A DNA stretch of 64,000 bases, from contig JAAOMT010000697.1 in the NCBI GenBank assembly GCA_016748015.1, forward strand, positions 194,868 to 258,867, read 5' to 3'. The notes beneath the pieces were generated by a model. That model had not been told where the DNA came from. It made no database searches and worked only from the letters and a program-made list of their open reading frames with translations. Positions 33,670 to 46,683 of the stretch are shown piece by piece. The position numbers and the translations under genes are program-made. The DNA comes from Geosiphon pyriformis (lineage: Eukaryota; Glomeromycota; Glomeromycetes; Archaeosporales; Geosiphonaceae). Each line of letters starts with the position of its first letter. The stretch's first letter is position 1.

Positions 33670-35941
33670 TTTTTTTGGAACAAACTTGGAAAGATCTGTT
33701 TAACAATTTATGATGAAATTGGCGGGAGAAGGGAGTGTTGCACTGGTCAATGTTGACACGCTATTCCCACGTTTACACCTTGTTTCACAAACTCAAAATT
33801 TTATTATTTTACCGTAATTTGCCGCCGGGTCTGTTACATTTCAACCCTTGATTTTTTGATTTAGACCCCCCCGGATCTATTGTTCAAAAGAGGGTATTGT
33901 ATTTGGGGGTTCGAATTTTATATATATATCACATGGCAATTAATTAATATTATAGACCCGGTAGTAATTTATTTAATACTGGTTTTTTTAAACTAATCAA
34001 GATTGTATTATATTAAAGTATCAATATTTTTTTTTTATTCGTTTAATAAGTGAGACCAACCACTATTTATTACAATACAACATAAGATATGTTTTAAGCC
34101 AATTAAGACTATATTACACACTTAATACAACCAAAATATCTGGCCAAATTTAAAAACAAATAATTTCTCTTAAAACCAAAATTAACCAAGTAATTTTTAA
34201 ATAAACCCAACTTTTACAGAATTTTTTTAAAACCAACAACCACTAAACTTTATATGTTAACAGATACTAAATTATTAATTAAAGTCTTTTTTTTTAAAAT
34301 TTATTCTTAATTTATTGAATATTTTAATTTTTTCTTTGTATATAACAATTAAACTTAAACAAAAAAATTTAGTATTTTGGTATTTTTAATAACTTACTAA
34401 ACCAATTTTTAAACACAATTTTTATATATATAAATATATAAAACCAGTTGTTTTTTATTAAGATTAAACAAAAACTAAAACATTATTAAAATTTTCTAAA
34501 AAACCAAAATAACAATAATTTTTTTAATATTTAAGTTTTTTATATATACAAATGTTTAATTAAAATTTTTAATTACTACAAATTTAATTTTTTTTTAATA
34601 ATTGTTTTATTTATTATTTATTAGCTTGTTATATAAATTTGCAATAATTTTAAAAAAAATTTTATTAAGAATTTTTATTTTATAAACAGACAAAATTAAA
34701 AACAACAAAAATTTTTTTAAAATACAAAAAATACTTAATGTATATTAAATAAATTTTTTTTTTTAAATTTTTTTTGTTTGAATTTGTTATGTTTAGTTTT
34801 TTGTTTAAGTTTTGTTAACAAATTAACAAATTAACAGAATTCAACATTTTTATTTGATTAAATAAATTGTTATAATAGCATAAAAATATTGAATATTAAA
34901 ATAAATAAACAAATAATTTGCTTAATAATCATAAAAAAATTTAAACAAACTATAGATATTTTTGTATAAATTAAAAAAGCCATCAAAATTAAATAATATT
35001 TTGTAAACAATGTTTTAATGCCAGCATAAATTAAAAAAAAGTTATTTTTAAAAAACTATTGTTAAAAAGAAAGCAAAATCAATATGTTAAATAAGATACA
35101 TATTGTTTTAAAAGAAATTTGGTATTTCTATTAATACACAATTATGGTAAACAAATTATTAAACCAGATTTAATATCAGTTGTCTATTTTTAAAATCAAA
35201 TTGGAATTTGAGTGTTCTAAGGTATTTGAGCCAAAAAGGTAAGTTTTTTTTGTTTAACAATATTTGGATATATGATTTCTCAATTACCGTTTTGAAATAA
35301 AAAAATCTAATTAAATACTTCTCTATCAAAATATGTTTTCGGGAATCATTCAGTCTTTTTTAGTGAACTCTTAAAGTAGTAATCTGTTTGAAATATAAGA
35401 TTTTAATGGATTTGACAAAATGTGTTCTTTATGGAATTAACCCATGATTTCGGTTGCGAAGTGTTTGATGAATTGAACCAAGGAGAGATATTAAAACCAT
35501 TTTTGGTGGTTCAGAAACAATTAAGATAATGATATTTAATCGGATAAAAAGGGTACCGTGCAGTATAGTCATTGAAAGTATTCAAAGTCTAAATGTAATA
35601 TTAATATTAAGTTAAAAAGGTGAACTCTCGATTCTACATTGATAAAGGTATTTTGTTCTATAGTGAATGTTATTAAGTATTTGGGAAAAAAAATACTAAT
35701 AGGATCATTGGTCCGTAAGGTCGGTAAAATAAAAAGTATTATAATAAGGATCGTTGTAGAAGGGAATATGGGTCAGTTAAATGGATGGGAAAACAGAAAA
35801 AATATGATTATCCTGAAAATTAATGAGGTTGGGCTATTTCATATCAATTTTAAATAGAAATATATAAATTTGAATTAGGGATGCTTGAATTTGTTTTATA
35901 AATCTAGAAATCTCTACTTTAGGGAAGGGCAAATGTTTGAT
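33670..35941. other. AT-rich intergenic region
   Basis: 2.3 kb. 33960-35150 is strongly A/T with long T- and A-runs. 35160-35880 is less extreme and has a 72-codon plus frame (35639-35857) whose translation looks like nothing I know. It may hold old repeat remains. No gene is supported. Confidence 0.6.
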
Positions 35942-37087
35942 TTAGCCTTTTATTAATGTCAAAAACTCTTCGCGAGTTTTTGCTTGCTCACGAAACACAC
36001 CTAACATGGTGCTGGTAACAGTCATGCTTCCGGGTTTCTGAACACCACGCATTACCATGCACAAATGGCTAGATTGATGTAAGAATTAGCCTTTCGAGTT
36101 GTTTAATAAACAATCTTTGTATATCAATATATCTTTATATATTTACCTTGCTTCCATCACGACAGCAACACCTTGGGGTTTTAAAATCTCTTGAAGTGCG
36201 ATGGCTATTTGTTTCGTGAGACGCTCTTGCACTTGTAAACGCCGAGAGAACATTTCTGCAATGCGAGCAAGCTTCGACAGACCCAGCACACGCCGATTAG
36301 GTATATAACCTATACTGATCTTAAAATGGTTGAGATAAAAAATCAATGTGTAGTCTAAAAATACAATTCCCAAAGATTGTTTAAAGTCCCACCTTTCCAG
36401 TGAATGGTACCATATGGTGCTCACACAGTGAAAAGACTTCAATATTTTTAACAATGACCATTTCATCGTAATCTATGATGTGTAAAAAGGTTGGTCGTTA
36501 AAAATCTATCTGAAAAGTTTCCCAACAAATTTAAAACTTTTCAAAAAAACCTTCTTCGAATATAGCACCGTTAATGATATCTAATAAAGGCAAATTTGAG
36601 AGATCACGTTACATTCGTATTTTTAAAAGTTGATTCATAGATAAAATAGATTGTAACTAACCTTCAATGCTTTCTTCGTAACCTTTAGAAAAAAACATCA
36701 TAGCTTGGGCGTACCTGTCTGGTGTCATTAAGAGTCCTTCCCGATTTGGGTCTTCACCAATGCATTCTAGTATAGTTTGAACGGCTGAAGTTAACTTTCG
36801 TAACCTTTCTCCTTTTTCTTCTTCACCTTCGTTTAATCGTAGTTTTGTGCCAATACCTGTTGGTAGGTAGGAAATTGGGCTTTTGAAATGAGACAAGAAA
36901 GCTTCAATAAATCCGAACAACGGTTTGAAAGGGATCTATAAAACTTACTTGGCCAACTTAGCCCGTCTAAATCAACTGGTGTTAGTGGTAGCGACTCAAT
37001 ACGAGTCGACTTGGTTGGTTGAGGGATGGGAGAAAAATTGCCGTCAGCAAGCGTTGTTTGTTTTGCAAGGTCTCTCGTCAGTTCCAT
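35942..37087 (-). CDS. FOL2: GTP cyclohydrolase I
   Basis: Six exons (37087-36949, 36856-36662, 36580-36551, 36472-36393, 36319-36147, 36068-35942) give 247 residues. After a variable N-terminus come [38 protein letters not shown] (zinc Cys and active-site His), [31 protein letters not shown] and [20 protein letters not shown] with the third zinc ligand Cys. The enzyme converts GTP to dihydroneopterin triphosphate, the first step of folate and pterin synthesis, as a homodecamer. Length matches yeast Fol2 (243). Exon 3 is only 30 nt. Confidence 0.96.
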
Positions 37088-37230
37088 TTTAAAAAAATAT
37101 AGAAAGGAGCCTAGAGAGTTAAAAGAAAATTTTCTTTGACTTTTTCATTTTTGCTTTCATGGGTAATAGTTTTTGGAAAAATGGTTAAAAAAATTATTTT
37201 TATTTGAAAAACAATTTATTTATATATATA

Positions 37231-37249
37231 ATGATAATAAATAATAATG

Positions 37250-37335
<86 letters not shown>

Positions 37336-37341
37336 AATAAT
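37231..37341. repeat. (AAT)n microsatellite
   Basis: About 110 bp of near-perfect AAT repeats with only edge interruptions, in an AT-rich flank between GTP cyclohydrolase I and LINE 2. Confidence 0.95.
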
Positions 37342-37605
37342 TTTTATTAAATTATAATCGATTATTTAATTAAAATTAAAATAATATTCTAATATATTAA
37401 TTCAAAAATTACTTATTATTATTATTTTATTAATTATTTTAGTAATAAATAAAAAAAAAAAACTTCTCTCTCTTATCTCCAAAAATTCTCAAAGAGCGTA
37501 GTTTCTGAAATAGAAGTTTTTTTATTTTTCTTGCTAGTTTATATCAATATTTCTTTACCTAATAACCTATTTTTCGTGATTCTGAAGGCTACTGCAGATA
37601 GCCTC

Positions 37606-39201
37606 ATGTCTAAAAAAAAGGCACCCAAAGGTGCTTTTCATAATCCTGCTGGTGGTTTCTTTTTTCAGAAAAAGAGAGTTATTCTTGGTAATGTTAAACA
37701 TTCTGGTGATGAGAAGGATATTTCTTTGAATAAATCTGGACCAGATGATAGTATATATTTTGATGTAAATAGTCTGTTTGGTAATAATAAGAATGTTAAC
37801 ATGTCTGGTGTGAATAGTGGATCTCTTTTGGGCTTGACTGCTACTACTCTTAAGACAAAATATGTTAATACTAGTGCTGTTTTTGGTTCTTTACTCAGGT
37901 CTTCCAATTTTAATATGGATAATAATGAAGTTGTTCTCCCTTCTCACTTCCTCATCTTTTTGGACAAGAAGTGAGTTGACCCAAAAATCATTAAAACTTC
38001 AGTAGAGATATTAGTTAAAAAGTTATTTACTTTGAATATTGATCTTTTAGCAATAGAGAGCAAATCTGCCATAGCTAAAACTCAACTTATCAGAAAATTA
38101 TTTTTATTAATCAATGGTTTTGGGAGGGCCACTACCTCCTCAAAATTTGAAGAGATTATCTGATCTATCTTTACTTCAAAAAATAGCATGGAAATGACTG
38201 CTTTATTGGCCAGAAAGAAAGGAATCAATATAAACAGTAATCTTAAAAGACAAAGAATAAGATCAAATTAGGCTGTGATAATCAAAAAAATTCCCATAGA
38301 CACACCTAAAAATATAATCATCATTACAATATCCAAATTTGGAGAAATTAAGTTGATCAAAATTTAATTGATTGAAATATGGTAGAAGACTGTAGTAGAG
38401 TTTGCCAAATTGGATTAGGCTAATTAGTTGGCTTTAAAATAGTCATTCCTAATTGAGAAAAATTCTGTGTGCATAGTTAGGGCTGTGAGAAATTGTGAGA
38501 TTTGGACATCTAGGGATCAGTTTAAAGCACTTTTGTTTACCTTATCAGTAAGAACAACAGCACATGATCTGGAAACTTTGTTAGAAAGGGCTGGTAGGAA
38601 AACATATGTTATCAATCATTTCTTTAGTACTGGCAATTAGGTTTGTTGTACTGTAATTGGTTTCAAATCCAACAAAAACCTAGAGTTTGTCTTTTGCACA
38701 AAGCCAATTTTGGATGGTATTAGACTTTCATGAACTAGAATGGATTTGGTTTGTTGTAAAAAATGTGAATGTTTTGGACATTTTGCTCTTAAATGCAATT
38801 CCTCAAATGTATTAGTCCCATCTTCTCCAAAATTTTATAAAAAAATTATCTTAGACAAAACTCATTTTTAGCTTGCTAAATTGTATGTGAAAAAGAGTGT
38901 TTTAATCTTCTGCTCTACTGTCTTTGGTAACAAATCTTGAACACAGATGGTTTTACTTGTTTCTTTTTTTGGTGGTTCTTATTTTGGTTTTGGTTTTTCC
39001 CTTTTTGATGCCTTTGGTTTAAGTAGTAATTCTCTTCTTATTTTAACTGATAACTTATCTTTGGATGCTCAGTTGGCTTCTTTGGAATGCTCCTTAGAGT
39101 TTTTGGCAGATCAGGTTTTTGGCATTGTGCAAAAGCTAAGCAATATAATACTGGTATTTGTGGCTTCTCTTTTTTTTCTCACAACTTGGCTGTTTCAATA
39201 A
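37606..39201 (+). pseudogene. ORF1-like protein of LINE 2
   Basis: From ATG 37606 the frame reads a basic, Gly/Ser-containing N-terminus (MSKKKAPKGAFHNPAGG), then a series of stops. An RNA-recognition-like part and a zinc knuckle CCKKCECFGHFALKC near 38755-38800 follow. It is the counterpart of the ORF1 in LINE 3, but the N-terminal sequences differ, so two ORF1 subfamilies are present. Confidence 0.7.
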
Positions 39202-39439
39202 CTGTTGATTTAGATTTGAGTCTAAATATGGTTTTGGATAGTCTTGAGTTGATGTTTTCATCTTTTTTTCTTGCTATCTCTGATATTTTAGCTTTGGATT
39301 CAAGTAATTCAAAAGTTTTAACAGCCAAAATAGACAGTTTGAAGTCGAAATTGGTGGCTTTTGATGTTTCTGTGGATTCAGTTCTGGCAAAATTAGATTA
39401 GTTGTGTACTGACTTGGGTCTTCTGGTGTCTTTTTTATC

Positions 39440-40557
39440 TCAATAAGTAATTTGGTTTAGAAAATTGCTACATGTAATGTCTGTGACATTAACATTCTGG
39501 CTAAACAAGAAGATATCATATATTAGTATGTAGATTTAGATAACATGATTTTATTTATCACAGAAATGAAGTTAAGGTCTAACATTAGGCTGTGGATTAT
39601 AAACAAGTTTGAAGAGATGTGAATTTTTTCTTCTAGTTTGGACAAGGATTTTCTTGGTGCTGAGATGGCTATTATTATGAACAATTCTTTGGTTTATTAT
39701 GTTTCTAAGATTGAGAAAGTGTCTAATCAGGTCATTTTGGTATGGCTTTTCTTTAAAGGCAAGCTTTTAGTTGCAATTTTGGAACTGTATGCTAATGTTT
39801 CTGCTAAAACTAAGTTCAGTCAGGCTTTAAAAATCAATTTTTTTGTTGCTAAAACTGTTAATTTCAGCACTTTTACAGTTCTAAATGGAGATTTTAATAA
39901 AAGTAGGTCTAAGAAGAATGCAAGTTTCAAGTTCTGCTCAGATCTGAATTTGGTTAATTTATTTGGTAGATATCTGTTGGTCAATGCTTCTACATAAAGC
40001 AATTTGAGGAGTGTTGAAAAAGTTATTAATTATATCTTTATGAGTAAAAGCTTATTGTTTATGTTGACCAGTTATAAGATTGTTTCTGTCTCTAATTTCT
40101 TTGATATAAACCACAAAGCTGTTTTGGTCTCAATTAGTCTGGATGGTTTTTTGGATGCTCATCTCAACAGTATTTGTAAACAGACCAATAAAAATAAATG
40201 AAAGTTCAAAATCAAGAATACTGATACTAATAAGTGAACATGTTTTAGAAAGTGTTTACTAAACAAATTTTTAAAGAAATCATCTGAATTCATTTGTGCA
40301 AAAAATAGTGGAAATTTGGATATTATGTGAAAGATTTTGAAGAATGTGGTGATTAGTTCTGCTAATGAGGTGTTTTTTAAGTTCTGGTTTAGTGATTTTA
40401 AATGCTCAAGAAATAAACAATTATTAAAATTTTTTAAGCTGGAGCTATTGGTGGCCAGGTTGGTAAAAAATTTGAGTTTGTTTCAGAGTTTGGATGCCTA
40501 TTGTTTTGTTAATACATAATTTACTCTTAATTATAAAAAAGCTTCTAAGGTGTACAT
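39440..40557 (+). pseudogene. Endonuclease domain of LINE 2
   Basis: An endonuclease/exonuclease/phosphatase-type fold in decayed form: an ITEMKLRS block (near 39560), VLNGDFNKSR (39880, the GDFN motif) and FFDINHKAVLVSISL (40100), where the family has T/S-DH. The Asp-His motif is changed to Asn-His, so cleavage activity should be lost. This domain nicks the target DNA for LINE insertion. The LTR follows directly. Confidence 0.7.
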
Positions 40558-41530
40558 TGTTATTAGTAGAATTTTAGTTATTAATTAACATAAAATTATC
40601 CTTATAATTCCTATTATTAATTAGCATATATTATTATTATTTTAACTATTACTTATTATTTAATCAAATTATCAAATATTATTATTCAATTAATAATTCA
40701 ATTTGTACTATAAAAATTAAGATAATCAAATTACACAATACCCTGAACTAGTTAATATAGTCAAAATTCGCTAAAATTGATGAAAATTGGCTGAAATAAT
40801 CAATAGTTTGTAAAAATAATTTGTAGTTTGCTAAAATGTATCTTTAGTTTGCCAAAATTAGAGCAAAGAGAAAAGTGCAAGTTTAAAGACTAGTACTATA
40901 ACAAGTTATATAAAAGAAAAGCTTCTCTCTTTAAGAAAATGTATTTTTTCATAGTATTTTATCATAATATTTTACTTTAGATATTTTAATTAGAACAAAT
41001 CACTTTTTATACATCTTAAATAAAAAATTAAATATTTAAAACCCAAATTCTTTGATTATTATACTTGAAATTCTCTCAACATAACTAACATTTCGAAATT
41101 GGATAGCTACCAATTTCAGTAATCTGTTAGTGACTTCAGACCTGAATAAAAAACGTTTTTCTTGTTAGAATTCTATTTCTTTTACATTTTTTTTATTTTT
41201 TCTTTCTTTTATTATTATAATCATTAGAGTAGTCTACAAACAAGATTTCTGTAAAAGAGTTGACTTTCAAAGCAAAGTAACTACACATTTTTAGTGAGCT
41301 TCCAGATGAGCAATTTCTGGAAAAGATTTGACATTTACTACAACATAATTACATAAAGCAATTGACATGAAATTGGCTATTCTACTTATAAGCCCAATAG
41401 TTCAAATTATAAAAAATAATTTGAAGATAAATTTAGTTATTGAAGATTTAACTACTTCCAGAAAACAGAAATTCACAACAAATAAACATTAACAACATTC
41501 AAAAAAAGAGACCAAAAACCTCTGGTAACA
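40558..41530 (+). repeat. Solo LTR of family B inside LINE 2
   Basis: 973 bp, starting TGTTATTAG and ending CTGGTAACA, same strand as the LTR at 104-1113 and clearly alignable to it. No primer-binding site or Gag follows, so it is a solo LTR left by recombination. The 5 bases on either side (TACAT and GTGCT) do not match, so the target duplication has decayed or was never equal. Confidence 0.8.
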
Positions 41531-41549
41531 GTGCTATGCTTAATGGTAG

Positions 41550-43352
41550 TGAAGACATAGAAAAAATTTTGCATTATTTGTTAAGAGTTAAGAAGAAATA
41601 TTATAGGTCCAAATATTATGAATTGAGGATTGTCAAAGATGTTTAAATCAGAAAAGCAATAGACAAGCACATAGAAAACTTTTGTTCTGATAAAGAATAT
41701 ATGATTAAGAGTGTTTTGGAATGGCTATTTCAAAAGATAATGCTCAATCATCTGATAGTAAATGATAAATTGATTCTGTTGCCAAGTAAAATTAGATTTA
41801 TGGTCAATGTTATTATAAAAGAGTGGACAAAAAAATAAGTGGTACCTGATTTTTTGTCTGCTCATTGGTCTAATTAATATGTTCCTCTGGACTATGTTAG
41901 TAATAATGCATTTTCAAATGTTATGTGTGAGATTGAGCCTAATGAGTTTTTCCAAGTGGTCAAAGATTTGCTTGATGGAAAAGCTGTTGGCTTTTTTGGT
42001 ATTTTTAACAAACTTTGAAAGTATAGAAATGTCCAAGTTCTAGATAGTTTGTTAAACATTTTCAATACATGCTTGGTGCTGGATGTGGTGCCTATACAAT
42101 AGAAGCAAGTCTGGGTTTCTATTATATCAAAGCCATATGACTAGAAAGAAATTTTTACTAATACCAGACCAATAGTATTGATTAAGACAGCCCAGAAGCT
42201 GTTGTCTGAAATCCTGTTTAACAGGATATCTCTGGCCTGTGGTGATTTTAATGTCTTATATAATGATAACTTTTCGGTTTTAAGAGGTACATTTACTCAA
42301 ACTCCAATTTTCACTGTTGGTTTGATAATTAAGGATGTACTGGAAAAAAACAGAGAGCTGTGGTTAGTTCTCCAGAATATGTGGAAGGCTTATAACTTAG
42401 TTGGATGGTTTTATTTGTAAAACAGTTTGGCTAAAATCAAAATGTGCCTCTGTTTTGTAAAGTTTTTTAGAAGCATACATAATGATCAGATTAATTGGAT
42501 AATAACTAACTTTGGGCTTACCAATAGATATGTTGTTCATAATAGCTTAAATCAAGAGGAAGTTTTTTACCACTAATGTAGAAAATTTTTTATGATCCTT
42601 TGTTTTGTAAAGTCAAAAGACATGAACAATTATGTGGTTACAGATTGAGTTTAAAATTTTTTACAAAGACTGATAAGATAGATTCTAGGAGTGGCAAAGA
42701 ATTTTTTTTGGCAGTTAGCACCTTTGTTGATGACACTATTTGAATTAAAAATTACATGGTGACTACATAGTGCATTTTAGATATTGTAAGTAAGTTTTTT
42801 TTGATCAACAATATTTTGATTAATATGGACAAGACTATTGTCATTCTTATTAACCAAAAAGCTAAGGTAGCTATGCTTTCTATTAATAGATCTAATATCT
42901 CAATAGCCAAAAGATGTGAATTCCATCAATATTTGGAAATTTTTTTCTCAACAGATGGCCTATCTAAGTCTAGCTTAGCCAAAGTTCATTTGAATGTCAG
43001 GTTTTTTTCAAATGTGGTATTAAAAAAAACCATCTCTAAAAAGCAGTTTTTGTATTTAGTTTTTGCTGTTTTGCAACTCATAATTAGCTATAAGTTACAG
43101 TTTAATTGTGTTTTAAGAAGAATGTATGAGAAATGGGACAAAATGTTGAGAAAGAGATTGAAGCTCAAAGCCAATCTGCCCAAAAATTTTCCAAATGAGG
43201 CTTTGTATTATCTTGAATTGTATAGTCTAAGGACTTTTGAGCAAGTGCTGACTGAGAATCTATTAACTGGTTTGATTAATTTTGCTAATGCTAATAGAAT
43301 CTTCAGTAATTTGTTCAAACATAGAGTCATAGAACTGCAGACTGCTAGCTGA
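41550..43352 (+). pseudogene. Reverse transcriptase of LINE 2
   Basis: Frame fragments correspond one by one to the RT of LINE 1: KTAQKLLSEILFNRISLA (42190), ELWLVLQNMWKAYNLVGW (42350), FVDDTI (42723-42740, catalytic aspartates kept) and KTISKKQFLYLVFAVLQ (43030). The codon after FVDDTI is TGA where LINE 1 has tryptophan. Many other stops are present. Confidence 0.75.
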
Positions 43353-43640
43353 ATGCTCTGGCACCTTTTTAGTTTTCTGGTCAAGTTGGTAATTTATCTA
43401 ATAAATTGCTTTTTGACTGATACAACATGTGTTCTTGTTTTGTGCAACTTGTCTTTGAGTGGTAATTTGTTTAATGTTTTTTGAACTAAGAATATAATTG
43501 CAGTTCTGGATGTATTGAGCTTAAATTACTATTTGGGTGTGGCAAAGTTACTTAAGAAATATGGCATTGTGTTTGTAAACCAGCTTTTGGACTATTATGA
43601 CATATGTTTCACATAAAACACTTTTTACAGATAGAAAAAA

Positions 43641-44984
43641 TTGGATCTTAAAGGCCCAGTTCCTGTTTGGTTTGGTTTTTTAATCAAGTTTGTTAATGAA
43701 AGTGGTTTGTTATATAGTGAATTGTTGGCTTTTCAGTTTGTTTCTGCTGGTTTTTTTTGTGACTTTGGCTATGTTTGTGAGCATTTGTTGGATCTTGGGC
43801 TGGGTTTTGTGAATGTCTACATAGATAGCTCTGTTAAAAGTTTGGGATCAGTTGGTGTTTGTAGAAGTGCTGCTGTCTATTTTTCAGATGTAAATACTAG
43901 TGTTGAAATTAAGGTAGATGAATTGTTTTTCTCAACTTTGGTAAAACTACAGGTTATTGCTTTTGCTTTGGAATATGTGTCTACTTCTAAGTCAATTACT
44001 TTGTTTATGGACAATTAAGCTTTGCTAAACATGTGCTGCTTCTATAGTAGTGTGTTTGATTCTGATTTTTGTGATAAATGCTGGATTGAAAAAAAACATA
44101 TCTATTAGGTCATTTTAAGAAAAAATTTGTCAGTTACATGAAATAAAGTCAAGAATCATTCTGGTAATATTGGAAATGAACATGCCAATTTTTATATTAA
44201 TGTTACAGTCAATTCCAAATCCTTTTTGTTTCTTGTAGTTCTATGTTATTTTCTCAATACTAAAGACAGGTCTATTTCTAAAAATGCTTATTACTTTGCT
44301 AGAAATTTGTTCAATGCTGTTAATTTTGTTGGATAGAAAGCCAGATGTATTGATGACATTGTAAATGTGAGTTTCTGTGGTAATTTTGATATGGCTAGAA
44401 CTTTTAGTGTTTGGTACTCAGATGACAAGATATAATCTAACTACACCAGTTCAGTATTAGTGACACTTCAGTCTTATTTCATAAAGACACTGCACTATTG
44501 TTTGCCAATAATTAAAAGAAAGAGAAAGTATAATCCAAAATATCTGAGTGTTGTTTGTATTAGATGTGAATTAATAGAAGACTTTGATCACATATTTTTT
44601 TGCACTAAAAACAGTGATATTAGAGAAAGAATATTGTTGAACATGGCTCTAGAATAAAAAGTTTTGTTGGGTGATTCTGCTGAAAGAAATGTGGTCTTTT
44701 GGTTTTTGGATGAGACTGTTTTATTTATTAATCTGTATATAACATTAACTAAGAGATTTGTTTTGAAAAATTGGGTAACTAATACAGTGTGTCATTTGGA
44801 AGCTAATTCTGAAAGTAGTGTGATGGTTGTTAAGTTGGTTCATTATCTCACTGAAAATCACAAATCTTTTATTTGGTTGTCTGTGATTAAGTTAAGATCC
44901 TACTATGAAAAGCACAACCTTTTGTTACATAATGGATATTTTGCTTTCTTGGTGTCTGATTTGTTATTCTTGTGGTCTTTTTAG
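43641..44984 (+). pseudogene. RNase H and C-terminal remnant of LINE 2
   Basis: Remnants: VNVYIDSSVKSLG (43815, where LINE 1 has YTDGS), LVKLQVIAFALE (43945, the catalytic Glu replaced by Lys), LFMDN then a stop (44005), and a CIRCELIEDFDHIFFC zinc-like element (44555). All catalytic positions but one are damaged. The end joins the 3' module at 45103. Confidence 0.65.
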
Positions 44985-45102
44985 ATGATTCGCAATTTTG
45001 GCATTAGATTAGGTGTTTATGTCTGCTTTGGTTTGCATTCTTGTTTGTCCAGATTGGACTTTGGTTTTTTAAATAATGTTCCTGTGATGGGTGTTTTGGG
45101 TG

Positions 45103-45297
45103 TGTAGTGTTGCCTTGTCTGGCCTGAGTGGCTGGTTACATGTAAAAAAAGCATGAGCCACACTTAATTTAGAATCTGTTTTGATTTTATGTACTTACGT
45201 AGTGATTGGGCTGCACTCGTAAAACATTTAATAAAAAATAAAATAAAATAAAATAAAATAAAATAAAATAAAATAAAATAAAATAAAATAAAATAAA
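45103..45297 (+). repeat. LINE 3' module, copy 4, with (AAAAT)n tail
   Basis: Contains GTCTGGCCTGAGTGGCTGG, a CATGTAAAAAAAGCATGA block and GGGCTGCACTCGTAAAACA, matching the other copies. The tail is not plain poly-A but about 13 units of AAAAT (45231-45297). Confidence 0.8.
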
Positions 45298-45596
45298 ACA
45301 TACACACAAAAATATTTATTTTAACTTATATAAAAAAAGTAAATTTAATATATAATTTGATTAAAACAATTGGTAAAAAAATTGGATTTTATTTAATTAT
45401 TATATTTTTATGATTTTATTTTTTATACAAATATTGTTTTTCATAAAACACGTACATAAACCAAGTTTATTTTTAAAATTTTATTCAATAGTTAACATTC
45501 TTTTTATTATTTGTAATTAAAATTTTCATCAGAAATTCTCGAATAAAATTCCAGCTTGAATTATAATTATTAAAATTTTTTATCGTTCAATAAAGA
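45298..45596. other. AT-rich spacer
   Basis: 299 bp of AT-rich sequence downstream of LINE 2 and of the methyltransferase gene's stop codon. Nothing is recognised. Confidence 0.6.
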
Positions 45597-46683
45597 TCAT
45601 CCCGTTTTAATCTGTTCTTCAACTTCATTTTTTAACCAGCACAAATAAACTACATATCCCTTTTCAAATTCTAAATCCAACATACGTTGCGGTAATCTCC
45701 ATATATAAAAATACTTAATCATCTCCTCCAAAAAAGCCAAATGTACCGTGTCTGACCTTAATTCCAATGCGACTATAGCGATTGTTCTCTTCGACGCTTG
45801 CTTTTTGTCCTGGTTCAAGTTTTTCCCATTATCGTCATCATTTAATTCACAAACAATCTGCATTTGATCCTCGAGTAGGGCATTCTCATAATACCGATAT
45901 ATTCCAGCACGACAACATCTCCCAATTGTAGCCACCAATATTTCAACCACATACTCATTATATACACAGTCACAAATTATCACATAGTCCCAGCGTTGTC
46001 GCATCACATCTCGATCGATTCCTCCATGCTCCTTTGGACCCTTAGCCCAAATTAATTCCACAACACTCACCTTATCACTTCTCGCAATTTCTTCTCCCAA
46101 ATTTCGTTTCACGTTCTTCCACAATAGTGGCAAAATCATCGCTTGATCTGTTAAAGTGATAGATTTTACTAAAGGTGCAAGGGTGATGCCTACTAAGCCA
46201 CAGCCTGAGCCTAATTCTAGGATATGTGTGCGGTCTCGGGATAGTTTGAAGAAAGTTTGACCATGAGAGGAGAGAAATAATCGTGAAAGTAAAACGCTGG
46301 GATCCCACAGAACAGAGCCAGTACTTCCGCGAAGTGAAAGAAGTGATTGAGATTGAGAAATCGTAATTGTATGTGTTTCTAAGGATGAAAGAATTTGAAA
46401 TATAAAGATATGATATAAATTGGTTTCAATGAGTATGGTTCGCCTGGAGTAAATTTCACCTACCATTGAGTCTTACCTCTACTACTTCCTTTTTTTGTTC
46501 AACCACTCGATTATGTCGCCAATCGGCTGGTCTTCCTTCTGTATATAGTAAAAAAACTTCCTCATATGGTTCTCTCACCTTTACGGCATCCTTTGGTATT
46601 GTTAAATTAATGAGCTCGAGTTCTTCTCGACTATCAACCTCGTTATCATCGTATAAGTAGTTTTCAGTATCGCAATCCATCAA
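45597..46683 (-). CDS. METTL21-family protein lysine methyltransferase (Rkm5-like)
   Basis: Exons 46683-46464 and 46378-45597 give 333 residues. The donor GTAGGT was chosen over the stronger GTAAGA 17 bases upstream because only it keeps the frame (VEVRLNETHTITISQ). Seven-beta-strand methyltransferase features: the SAM-binding HILELGSGCGLVGITLA (motif I), TLTDQ (acidic loop) and WDYVIICDCVYNE (the D-x-x-Y post-motif of the Methyltransf_16 family). GSTGSVLWDPSVLL before motif I is typical of METTL21/Rkm5. Targets in this family are translation factors, ribosomal proteins or chaperones; the substrate here cannot be named. Confidence 0.88.

Larger units (their letters stand above)
37460..45297 (+). 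mobile_element. LINE 2, long decayed non-LTR retrotransposon split by an LTR
   Basis: In order: ORF1-like protein with zinc knuckle, endonuclease, a family B LTR insertion (40558-41530), RT, RNase H remnant, 3' module and an AAAAT-repeat tail. The full set of domains identifies it as the complete version of the family seen at 11.4-15.6 and 16.1-18.4 kb. It is much more AT-rich than LINE 1 and has many more stops, so it is older or more heavily mutated. The 5' border is set by likeness to the start of LINE 3 and is approximate. Confidence 0.8.

Noticed and set aside
35639-35857. 72-codon plus-strand frame
   Set aside because: Low-complexity Ile/Lys composition in AT-rich DNA, no motif, no intron signals.
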